Position numbers and translations under genes: made by a program
Notes under the pieces: generated by a model
Seen by the model: the letters and a program-made list of their open reading frames with translations, nothing else
What the model was told of the DNA's origin: nothing
Databases searched by the model: none
In this document: positions 1-9,454 of the stretch, piece by piece
Position numbering within the stretch: position 1 is the stretch's first letter
Layout of the letters: each line of letters starts with the position of its first letter
Assembly: GCA_030278955.1 (NCBI GenBank)
Contig: JAOANR010000006.1
Location: 56,758,915-56,822,914 of the forward strand
Source: Hygrophila difformis
Taxonomy: Eukaryota > Streptophyta > Magnoliopsida > Lamiales > Acanthaceae
Direction of reading: 5' to 3'
Length of the DNA stretch: 64,000 bases

Positions 1-451
1 AAATTATTTTATTGTTAAAATTTTACAAAAGAGGTATTATTGCATTTTATTAAAAATTTATTTTGTTGTAAAGGAAGTATGAATATTATGGATATATTTA
101 TACTTCTATTTATTAAAAGGGTATTACTAGTATTTGTAAACATTACTAGTACTAGTATTATATAGGTATTTATACGTGGCAATTTAAGTATTAAAAAAAA
201 AAAGAAAAAGAAAGTCAAGTGAATTAGTATGTACGTAACCTTGTTTGTAAAAGAGAAGGAAGAAACAAATAGTAGGCGTAGTATATAATATTTTTCCCAC
301 ATCGAATGAAGTTAGTGATTTTGTCCCACATCGATTGAAACTTCAGTTGAGAGCCCTCCGTCTTCTATAAATAGGAGGTATAGCACAAGTATTGATTCAT
401 CCAATTTGCCTATCAAAAGCTTACCTGAGCAAACGGTGAGCTTAGTTAAAA

Positions 452-519
<68 letters not shown>

Positions 520-567
520 GGGTGATGCTTTTGCGTCGCCCCGGCCTAGTGGGGTATCTTAAGTGGG
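1..567. mobile_element. Truncated Gypsy-type LTR copy (first of two direct copies)
   Basis: Positions 1-566 repeat almost base for base at about 658-1199, an offset of 657. Shared landmarks are the ttttacaaaagagg stretch, the two cccacatcga motifs, the tctataaataggagg TATA-like box, the cttacctgagcaaacggtgagc stretch and a long ATT microsatellite. The second copy lies inside a complete-looking LTR (574-2691), so this is the 5' part of a related LTR. It breaks off after the ggcctagtggggta motif, a few bases before the next LTR starts. The start lies outside the window. Confidence 0.6.
454..515. repeat. (ATT)n microsatellite
   Basis: About 20 ATT units in the first LTR copy. The second LTR copy has a shorter tract at 1108-1155, so the tract length differs between the copies. 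Confidence 0.9.
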
Positions 568-573
568 GTAGAT

Positions 574-1105
574 TGTAACAACCCGAATTTTTGTTATACT
601 ATATCAGCAATTATTATTATAATTATGGGATTATATTTTCATTATTATTTCTGAAAAAAATTATTTTATTGTTAAAATTTTACAAAAGAGGTATTATTGC
701 ATTTTATTAAAAATTTATTTTGTTGTAAAGGAAGTATGAATATTATGGATATATTTATACTTCTATTTATTAAAAGGGTATTACTAGTATTTGTAACATT
801 ACTAGTACTAGTATTATATAGGTATTTATACGTGGCAATTTAAGTATTAAAAAAAAAAAAAAAGAAAGTCAAGTGAATTAGTATGTACGTAACCTTGTTT
901 GTAAAAGAGAAGGAAGAAACAAATAGTAGGCGTAGTATATAATATTTTTCCCACATCGAATGAAGTTAGTGATTTTGTCCCACATCGATTGAAACTTCAG
1001 TTGAGAGCCCTCCGTCTTCTATAAATAGGAGGTACAGCACAAGTATTGATTCATCCAATTTGCCTATCAAAAGCTTACCTGAGCAAACGGTGAGCTTAGT
1101 TAAAA

Positions 1106-1161
<56 letters not shown>

Positions 1162-2691
1162 AATGGGGTGATGCTTTTGCGTCGCCCGGCCTAGTGGGGT
1201 AATGCCTTCGCGTTGCCCCGGTCTTTCTTTTAAAAGAGGGACTTTAATAATTTTGTTTTTGTAGCAGAGTAGTAGCCGAGGAGGCACTAAGGACCTGCTA
1301 GGCGTCGGTCTTAGTATAAATTTTGCAGTAGAGTAAGTTTCCTATGCTTTCCGTCTTTATTATTTTTATTCGCTTTCTTTATCCGCTTTCCCTATTTATT
1401 TAGTTGTCTTTGTTTGGCTTTCCTTTAGTCGCTTTCCTTATTTATTTAGTGTGTCTTTGCCTTAGTAGTAGGCCTTTATTTTTATTCTTGCTTTAGTAGT
1501 TGGCATTATGTTTCGTTCTTGCCCTACTAGTAGTAGGCTTTTATTGTTTCTTATTGGCCTACAATGTCCGCTATCGCTTGTTCGCTCATTGAACATTATT
1601 TTATTTGCTAGCCTTGTTATTCTTATTGCACTTGCTTCCGTCGCATATTTCCTTTTGATTTCGTTCCGATTGCCTTTGATATTACGTAGACACTCGCTGT
1701 ATAATTAATCCTTTGATTATATGCCTTAAGTACGGAAATATAGGTTATAGCCATCCCGCCGAGGGGTTTAATGGCATATTATGAGTGAGACCAATTCATT
1801 GTTGATCTTTGTTGAACCTGGTGAGGTAATCCATCTTGTTGTTGACTCTTTGGCCTGCGGGCCCCTTAAAGGGTAATTATCTATTGATTAATAGATAACA
1901 AGCATGATTGAGGTTGACTTGCCGTGTGACGGCCCGTGTTCAGTTGGCGCTGGAAAATGCCATATAGAGTGACCCCTGATCTAAATGAGATCGGGTGAAA
2001 CCCGAGATTTAGTCAGGATACCGGTATTGTGAGGTTCATTCTGAATCCCTCTAACATGCATGCAACCATTGAGATGGTTATTCATATCTTGGCATCTGCC
2101 TTGTTGAGGATTTCGGGTTGATCCCGAAATTAATATTATATATTGTTGAATTGCTGATTGCTAATTTGAGAGTATCATTATTGTGTTGCCTCTACTATTG
2201 AGCTCCTGCTTATTGATTTGATAGCAGCCTTGTTCTATATATAATTGTTTGGTTGTTCGTGGATTTCCGAGTATAGGGAACTTACCAGCGAATCCGTCGC
2301 TGATAATCCTTCTTCTTTATTTCTTTTCCCTCCCAGGGCAAGACTAAAGATTGACAGGGAAGGGAGCACTACACCTACATATTTTCTGCTTAAAGTACTT
2401 CCATTAGTTTTTGAATATGTCAGACTTTTTGTCAGTGTTGTATTATGATTTTGCTATCACATGTATAATATTATAGTTAGTTGTTATTCCTCTCTGTAAG
2501 ATGTTTTGAGAAACGGTCTTCGATTATATGAAATATTATATCTTTTATGTTTAAGCGTGGTTGTTTGAAATGGATATTTGATATACTCATTCTAGCCTTA
2601 GCATCTCCTAAATAAGCCGATGTGTCAGATCGAATCTTATTTAGGAGGTGTGGCGGTAACACTCGCGAGTCGGAAAAACCGGGGTGTTACA
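574..2691. mobile_element. Putative solo LTR of a Gypsy-type retrotransposon
   Basis: The unit starts TGTAACAACCCG and ends CGGGGTGTTACA. Its ends are imperfect inverted repeats (TGTAACA.CCCG..TTTTT read inward from both sides), as in many plant Gypsy LTRs. It is about 2.1 kb and has no coding domain. A TATA-like tctataaatagg box lies near 1019. No gag-pol follows it, which suggests a solo LTR or one end of a broken element. A clean 5-bp target duplication was not found (only GAT is shared at the flanks), so recombination between elements is also possible. Orientation is uncertain; the TATA-like box favours plus. Confidence 0.55.
1108..1155. repeat. (ATT)n microsatellite, second LTR copy
   Basis: About 16 ATT units at the position equivalent to the tract at 454-515. 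Confidence 0.9.
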
Positions 2692-3583
2692 GATTAGGAT
2701 TCTTTTGATATAAAATACACATGAAATACGATGCTTGCTGAAAGGCAATTGAGATATAATGTTTGCCGAAAGGCAATTGAGATATAATGCTTGCCGAAAG
2801 GCAATTGAAATATAATGCTTGCCGAAAGGCAATTGAAATATAATGCTTGCCGAAAGGCAATTGAGATATATTGCTTGCCGGAAGGCAATTGATAAATAAA
2901 GCTTGCCGAATGGCAATTGAAATATAAACTTGAAACATGAGACATGAGATATGAAACTAGAAGACTCGAAAATTGTTCCTTTTAGATTATGCTTTTAAAT
3001 TATGTCCTACCGTTACATTACTTTGCAAGTTATATTTATGATCTTATGAAATCTCTATCTTTTAAATTATGGCATTTAATTATTGTTAGATAAATAAGTT
3101 AAATGATGTGGTGTTGTGTACATGTTTTCTCAAAATCTAAATAACGGCTTTGAAACCCCTTAATCATGTTTGTGTTAACTTACTCAGCAAGTTTTTGCTG
3201 ACCAAACCATATTTGTTTTTCCTTTTTTCTTTCAGAGTTGAGAATTATGCATCGTCATATGCATACATGGGAATTTTGGGAAGATATATTATTTGAAATT
3301 ATTGTATTAGACTAGATCTTGCATGAACGGGCCTGTTTAACCCGGATTCTGACCGTGTTGGCTACATTTAAATTCCGCTGCATTATACATATGTAAATAT
3401 TATTTTCCGCTGCAACTTTGATGTACTATTTTTTAAAATTATATATGAATGAGATGTTTGAATGTTTTAAATTCTGAAAACCATAGCCTTTCATCTCTTT
3501 AGTGAGCTCGGAGAAACCATGTCTTGCTAGAGAGGTGTGGCGGTGACACCCCGACCTGGGTGACCAAAAACCGGGGTGTTACA
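2692..3583. mobile_element. Remnant 3' end of a related LTR
   Basis: The segment ends with gtggcggtgacacc, then ccggggtgttaca at 3571-3583. That is the same terminal signature as the LTR ending at 2691. An internal cttactcagcaagtttttgctgacc motif near 3178 resembles the cttaccagcgaatccgtcgctg motif at about 2281 of the neighbouring LTR. Two related LTR 3' ends therefore lie side by side. No coding sequence is visible. Confidence 0.5.
2733..2928. repeat. Seven tandem 28-bp units, each with a TTGCC-GAAA-GGCAA hairpin
   Basis: Seven near-identical 28-bp units follow one another. Each contains TTGCC and GGCAA separated by four bases, a perfect 5-bp stem in most units. The loop is GAAA in most units, GGAA in the sixth and GAAT in the seventh. 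The first unit has a wobble-type change (TTGCT). Long open frames across this array on the minus strand are a by-product of the repeat and are not genes. Confidence 0.85.
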
Positions 3584-3585
3584 AT

Positions 3586-3757
3586 GAAGTCGCTGAAATG
3601 AACATTATCAAGTCGCCGAAAAATACTATAGCATGTCGCTGAAATATACTATGATTCATCGCTGAAATATATAAGAGTTGCGCTGAAAATATTATGTCCG
3701 TCGCTGAATATAAACAAATCGTTAAAATGTATATAAATTGTCGCTGAAATGTACTAA
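3586..3757. repeat. Degenerate tandem array of about 23 bp with a tcgctgaaat core
   Basis: About eight imperfect units of 20-25 bp share gtcgctgaaat followed by an AT-rich stretch. The array starts directly after the LTR end at 3583. Its core resembles the gccgaaag part of the 28-bp array at 2733-2928, but no consistent hairpin is kept. Confidence 0.7.
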
Positions 3758-4755
3758 CTATATTTTGGAGTAATATGACAAAATTATCATTTTACCCTTT
3801 AAGTTAATCCCAACCGTCGATTAACAATATGAATCAACGGTCGGGAAAGGCCGCAGTACATCAAAACAAATGTCTTGATTGCACCCTAACTTCTCCCGTT
3901 AAAAATAGTACACTTTTATTTACACATTCCTAATCTAACTTAAAATCACTATCATTTTTTTTTTTGGAGATGAGTAAAAAAAATATTTTTTTAATAAAAT
4001 GTTATCTGAATCACTACTTAAGTGGGAGCAGTCCAAAATAAGATATGCATATATGATTAATCGCCACTTTAAGTTGCGATCAAACAAAAAATAATTATAA
4101 AATATGCATATAAATAATTATAAAATATGCCTCCTTAACTGCCTCTTCAAATTATTATTTACAAATAAGTAACTGTCTTATTTGCATAAAGTTGTTATAA
4201 ATGTTAACCTCGTACCCTGGCCTTTGGCTCTACCAAAAAAAAAAAATGTTAACCTCGTTGTAACACACTAACATAGTGTCGCTGTGTTAGCCCCATGACT
4301 CTAATGTAACGCATTCAGTGCTGGATTGTCCTAACCTAGGCCAGTCACACAACTGAACTCAAAATATCACATAAACAACCCAAACAAATTAAAACTCAAC
4401 ACAGTGCATGCCAATTCAAAGTCATAGTTTTAATAGAATCATGGACAAGGAAATCCATCACATAGTTTTACGACAACTGAGCCTGAAGTGACAATACCGA
4501 AATTTAGCAATAGTTAGCTAATAGTATTAGCAGAGATTCATCCTAAATCAGTTTCAGCCTTCAATGGCTCATCCAACAAAAAAAAAAAAAAAAACAGTTT
4601 CAGGCAGGATTACCAGTAAGTGATCAAGTACATAAAATAACCAACTGAAAGCTACACAGTTTATCAGGCTCAACATCTCATCACAGATATCAGTGCAAGA
4701 ATAGTGATGATTGCATTGATAGTCTTCTCAAAGATAGGGAGTTCGCGTCATCCAT
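3758..4755. other. Intergenic, AT-rich; 3' flank of the first XH gene
   Basis: No gene seen. From about 4130 on, the sequence matches the 3' flanks of the two other paralogs near 8930 and 15940 (ctgcctcttcaaattatt, then a stretch with gtcagccccatgac). The tandem duplication unit therefore starts at about 4130. Confidence 0.6.
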
Positions 4756-4861
4756 TGCTTTTTGAGCCATCTCAAGTAACAGAAGTTCAATCTTATGACT
4801 TCCTCGATTGCTTTTCGAGCCATCTCAAGTAACAGAAGTTCAAGCTTATGACTTCCTCCAG
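4756..4861. repeat. 53-bp tandem duplication at the 3' end of the XH gene
   Basis: Two 53-bp copies (4756-4808 and 4809-4861) share the gagccatctcaagtaacaga core. The second overlaps the last codons of the minus-strand gene ending at 4793. As a result this protein ends in NFCYLRWLEKQSRKS, while the paralogs end in a lysine- and arginine-rich KLKTLKRKRT tail. Confidence 0.8.
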
Positions 4862-7404
4862 TGTGGCTTTCATGTTCTCCTTGAAGTTCCACAGCTCGGG
4901 AACCACGTAACGTCCACTAGGGTTGTATTCGCACATCTCCTTTAAGGCTGTGGTGACTGCCTTATATGCTTCAACTCCCCATTCATCCCGCAGCACCAGA
5001 AGCTTTTCATCATCCTCCTTAAGCACATTCTACATCAAATATCAGAAAATTTTGTTGTGCAAGAATTCCTCTTATGGAGATATTAAATAATAATCACACT
5101 TGGGCAATCAAGTTTGATAGTTCAATTTATTGAACTGAAACCATTTCACAATGTCAAAGAATGTACCTTGGCAACTCCCATGTCATCTTCAACAACCTTG
5201 AAAGGGCGCCATTCAGGATTTTTCACATGCTCTTGCCACTGAGAAACCAGCTCGGCAGCTTTGGGCTCTACTTCTGTAGTCGAGTATCTTTTCTTGCAAG
5301 CATTCTTAAAAGCTGTGTCTTCTATCTCACCCATCCGTTTTACCCCGATATTGAAAATTACTCGACTGCCAAATACATCAGTCAGGTCCTTATCCAGGCC
5401 CTAAATAGAGTACAAACAAAATTTAACTATTAACTTGGTGAATCAATGAACTAATATCCAGACAATAAATACAATAAAATGCACCTAGGCTCAGCCTTGG
5501 TGTGGGTTGGGGGTAGGAGTGAAATTGGGCTGTTCCAAATCCCACCTATAGGTAAGGCAAATTCTTGCCCAATACTATTAAATAAACCACCTTCAAAAAG
5601 AAATATATGAGAAACTAGTATATTTCAAAGACAGATATTATTGCAAACTTCAAGTTTACACTTTTTTATTTGGCTCACAATTTCAAAGTAGAGTAGTGAA
5701 AAGAAATATATGAGGAGACTTTTAAATGTGGTGAAAATCTACAGCATAGGCCCCCATTTTTGCACGAATATCTGCCACCGAAAAAGAAACAGTTCAATCG
5801 TACCTTGAAGAATAATTCAAGCTGCAAGCAATCAGACCACATAGATTCAAGACATACTTCGTTTACAGACAAATGTTATTTGGTGCTTTTTTCCACTTGA
5901 AAAGTATTGACTATTGTTAACACTTAATATTTTCCTTGAGATATGATGAAGGCAGACAATTAGCAAACACAAGCTAAAGCACACATGCAGTGCATTCATT
6001 GCATCATTATGCACACTAGAGTTTTCTCCATGCACTAATTGACTGAAATCTCATTAAAATGGCACATCTAAATTGCATGCTAATAATTGAAGAATAAGGA
6101 ACATCATGGGTACATACTCTAATCAAGGATTTGCGAACTTTTTGCAGTTCATCAGTACTCTCCCGCTCTTTTTTAAGCAGTTGTTGATTCTTATATTGAA
6201 GATAACAAATATATTCTTCTTTCGCTTCCAACTGGTTATTCATCTCATTAAATTTTTGCTTCATTGCACCATCGTCATCACCTCCCCTTTGCTCCAGAAC
6301 CTTAGGTTTAAGTTCTTGATTTTCCAGTTCTAAGTTATGCTTTTCACCCAGATTCCTTTCTAACTCGAGGACCTTTTTAAGTGCTTCTTGCTTCTCTTTC
6401 TACATATTATAATATTACAAACACACAACACAAAAGACATAGAACAAAATTAATAGACTAACATATGTACTATGTTAATAAAGATGTAGAGGGTAGTTTT
6501 CTTTATGAAATTAATGGGAGGATAAGTAGTAATACTGACAGCCATACCTTATGCTTTTCAACCAATCCTAGCAGACTTTCTTCAACTTTCTTTTGGACCT
6601 CCAAAGCCAATTCAAGTGCATTATTTCGATTCTTTTGGACCTCCAAAGCCAATTCAAGTGCATTATTTCTCGAATTATTCTAGCAGACAAAGTTATAGCA
6701 TTAACTACGACAGCAAATTTTACTTTGAATAAAAAAAAGGGAACAAGGCAAGAATAGATTTTTACATTAGCCTTCCCCTCCTCAAGTTGTTGTCTTTCAC
6801 GTTCAGTGGATAACTCACGCTCATCCAACTCTTTGCTCCACGAATCAAGGCCTTTTTTCTTATTCTCCAGCTCCGAGTTTAACATCTCCAGCTCCTCCAA
6901 AATTTTCTTTATATGGTCTCGAGAAACTCGTTGCCGCTTCCTTGTTTCTGGAAAAGAAAACCATATTACACATCCACAAACATTTTATAAATCGAAAGTT
7001 TTCATACATCATTGTCAAGTCAGTGTATCCAGAACAGTCGCTGGAGGCACAATTGTTATAATTAAAAACTAATACTAACTGCTATCTCATCATCCCACTG
7101 AGAGAGATTTAATTCTGAGGCAACGATTTAGACATTAATTTAGCAAGACAGGAAAGAGCCTGAATATGACATAAATGATCAGGTCATATTTTCGGTCTAA
7201 AATGAGGCAGGATGAAGGGATCAGAGGCATCAAACCTTCATAAGTGGATGTTAGAAGTTCATCTCTCTCTGTAAGCATCCTAATGAGGGACAATGTCTTC
7301 TCATTGTGTTTGATTTGCAACTGATTCATATTCCCATTTTCCATTTCGCTTTCATCAACCAAACTGTGGACAATTTTGATCCTACCCTTTGTGCCTTCCT
7401 CCAT
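4793..7404 (-). CDS. FDM/IDN2-like paralog lacking zf-XS and XS: coiled coil plus XH domain, 411 aa
   Basis: Family role: FDM/IDN2 proteins act in RNA-directed DNA methylation in the nucleus. The XS domain binds double-stranded RNA and the XH domain pairs subunits. Seen here: exons (minus) 7404-7236, 6947-6766, 6679-6548, 6399-6118, 5400-5167 and 5029-4793, all with GT-AG borders at the same places as the complete paralog at 16475-20165. They join into one frame of 412 codons including the stop. The protein holds a charged coiled coil and then the XH domain (KRMGEIEDTAFKNACKKRY to VVPELWNFKENMKATLEEV). About 238 N-terminal residues with both RNA-binding modules are missing. The start is inferred as the ATG in good context (A at -3, G at +4); an out-of-frame ATG lies 8 nt before it. 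The third coding exon is 42 bp longer through an internal duplication, and the C-terminus is altered. It may be a working XH-only partner, or a young pseudogene still open by chance. Confidence 0.7.
6588..6671 (-). repeat. 42-bp in-frame tandem duplication inside a coiled-coil exon
   Basis: Two 42-bp units (6588-6629 and 6630-6671) encode NNALELALEVQK twice. The exon has 44 codons against 30 in the other two paralogs. The length is a multiple of three, so the frame is kept and the coiled coil is lengthened by 14 residues (two heptads). Confidence 0.9.
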
Positions 7405-7448
7405 AATATCATCAGAGATTGTTTTCACTTGCGTTCTCAGTGATATTC
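7405..7448 (-). other. 5' part of the first coding exon, with a possible out-of-frame AUG
   Basis: The exon starts after an acag acceptor at 7448 and reads GAATATCACTGAGAACGCAA. It encodes a stub matching the end of the XS region of the complete gene (LRTQVKTI against LRQKTQVKTI). An ATG 8 nt upstream of the chosen start is out of frame and in weak context. The same arrangement occurs in the paralog exon beginning at 13718. Confidence 0.55.
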
Positions 7449-7950
7449 CTGTTTATTTATGTTTGTATTGTTTAGTCATTCAATGCAGTTAATAAATGTG
7501 AAGGAAAGAAATCGATTCATCTCTTACAGCGGTAATACCCGAACCATATACTATTAAGTTGTAGTATTAACCAAGACCTACACACTAAACCTCAAACATA
7601 AACAAAACACTTCCCCTACAGCGGTAATTCCCAAACCATATACTAACCTACACACGAAACCAGAAACCAGAATAGAAGAAACACGACAGTTTTATGCACT
7701 ACACAGGAGGAATTAACTGCACTATTAAAACAATAAATATGGTACCGGCATAGGTATTATGTCATTCTTACGAGTCCCATCAAAAAAAATAATCCAGAAG
7801 AACAAGTCATTATCTTTCTTGCTGTCAATGAAAAGGAGGACATTGACATCATATAAGCATCATCAGCGGAAACGACAATCCCATCCCATGTACTATATGC
7901 ATATTGCCACTTTCACTTTTCTACCAAAAAGAACAAAAATGGCTGCTAAC

Positions 7951-7985
7951 CTGCGATCTGTTGAGAATTTAGAACAATGAATAAT
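7951..7985 (-). other. Non-coding leader exon end of the 411-aa paralog
   Basis: The minus strand reads ...agatcgcag|gttagcagcc, with a splice donor after position 7951. The same donor motif occurs at 14214 and 20871 upstream of the two paralogs, so all three genes have a leader exon followed by an intron. Similarity to the 14.2-kb copy ends near 7985, so this gene has a different upstream region. The exon's 5' limit is unknown. Confidence 0.5.
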
Positions 7986-9454
7986 GAATTGACTTCGAGG
8001 AACAGAATTGAGAATACGGAGTAGTTAGCTATAAAAAGGAATTCAGTGGCTCGCAATAAATTGCTTCAATTAGCCGCCCTATGGATGTCGCATCGTTCCC
8101 TTCCCAAGAAGCTTTAAAATTTACTAGAAATAGGGTTGATATGTATCGACATGGTTCCATCCTGAAACCCTTTTTTTTTTTTTCCTGCTGCAGTACGTTA
8201 AGAGTCATAAGATTAAATTAATGGTTTTTAAATCAATGGTTTATATTTTTTGGCTAGACACATTGCTTCCTTACTTGCCCAATGATTGATTGGTTTGGGA
8301 ACCTCGACTTTATAGTTGTTGTTTTAATACTTTTAATTGAAAAGTTGGAAATGGATCGTATTGTAACCATAGAATTTGTTTCTCATTCTATGTGAGAAAT
8401 TAACAAGCTTCAACAGAGCAGGCATCAGGCAACGTGAAGCTTGAAATGTGATGCGCAGTTGCTCTTATGCCCAACTCCAGTTGGGAATTGCAGTTGAACT
8501 CTAATCTAACAGTTAGCACAATATATAATAATTATAAAAGGATCAAATTGTATTCATAAACTAGGTTTAACTTAGAATATTCTTCAACAATTATTTATAC
8601 TTCACATATTAAAAACTCATCACACAGATACAACGATTAATGAAAATTAAATTAAATTGGAGACCGCACAATTCAGCAGCTAATTGGTCACAGAGAAGAA
8701 AAGACATAAAACAATCAAGTATGTAGGCAATAACCAATCCCTTTATCGAGGCAAGTCAGAGAAACAGAAAGTAGCAGATGCAGTAGCAACCAGAGGTGTA
8801 CAGAAATGAAAGAAGAGCAAACTACAAACAACTTGGCAAAAAGAGGTTGACTGAGAACATCAAAGTTATACCAATTGGCATTATAATTGGAGAAATTCAA
8901 TAGTTCAGTGGCAGATACACTCCTGAACTGCCTCTTCAGATTATTATTTACAAATAACTAAGTATATACTACTCTTATTTGCATAAAACTGTTATAAATT
9001 TTAACCTCAAGAATATACTACGTTGTACCACACTATAGAACATAGTGGCACTGTGTCAGCCCCATGACACTAATGTAATGCATTCAGTGCTGGTTTGTCC
9101 TAAACTAGGGCCAATCACAAAACTGAACTCAAAAGATCACATAAATAAACCGAACAAATTAAAACTCATCAGAATGCATGCCAATTCAAAGTCATAGCTT
9201 TAATAGAATCATGGACAAGGAAATCCATCACAGCAGGTCTACCACCACTGAGCCTGAAGTGACAATACCAAAATTAAGCAATAGTAGTAAGTTAATATTA
9301 CCAGAGCTTCATCCTAAGTCAGTTTCAGGCAGGATTACCAGTAAGTGATCAAGTACATAATTCCCAACCAACTTAAAGCTAACCGGTTTATCAGGCTCAA
9401 AATCTCATCTCAGACATCAGTGCAAGAATAGTGATGATGGCATTGATAGTCTTC
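7986..9454. other. Intergenic between two XH genes; duplicated from about 8740
   Basis: 7986-8740 is AT-rich with a poly-T tract near 8170 and no visible gene. 8740-9454 matches 15760-16474 (gcagtagcaaccagaggtg, then tgaactgcctcttcag), which marks the flank repeated with each gene copy. Confidence 0.6.

Noticed and set aside
1508..1708. 66-codon frame inside the LTR
   Set aside because: No domain, within LTR sequence, no paralog support.
2733..2928. CRISPR-like array
   Set aside because: The units are contiguous 28-bp tandem copies with no unique spacers, in plant nuclear DNA next to LTRs.
2641..2945. Three long minus-strand frames with repeated Phe-Arg-Gln-Ala words
   Set aside because: They are read-throughs of the 28-bp tandem array in all three frames (28 is not a multiple of 3); not genes.
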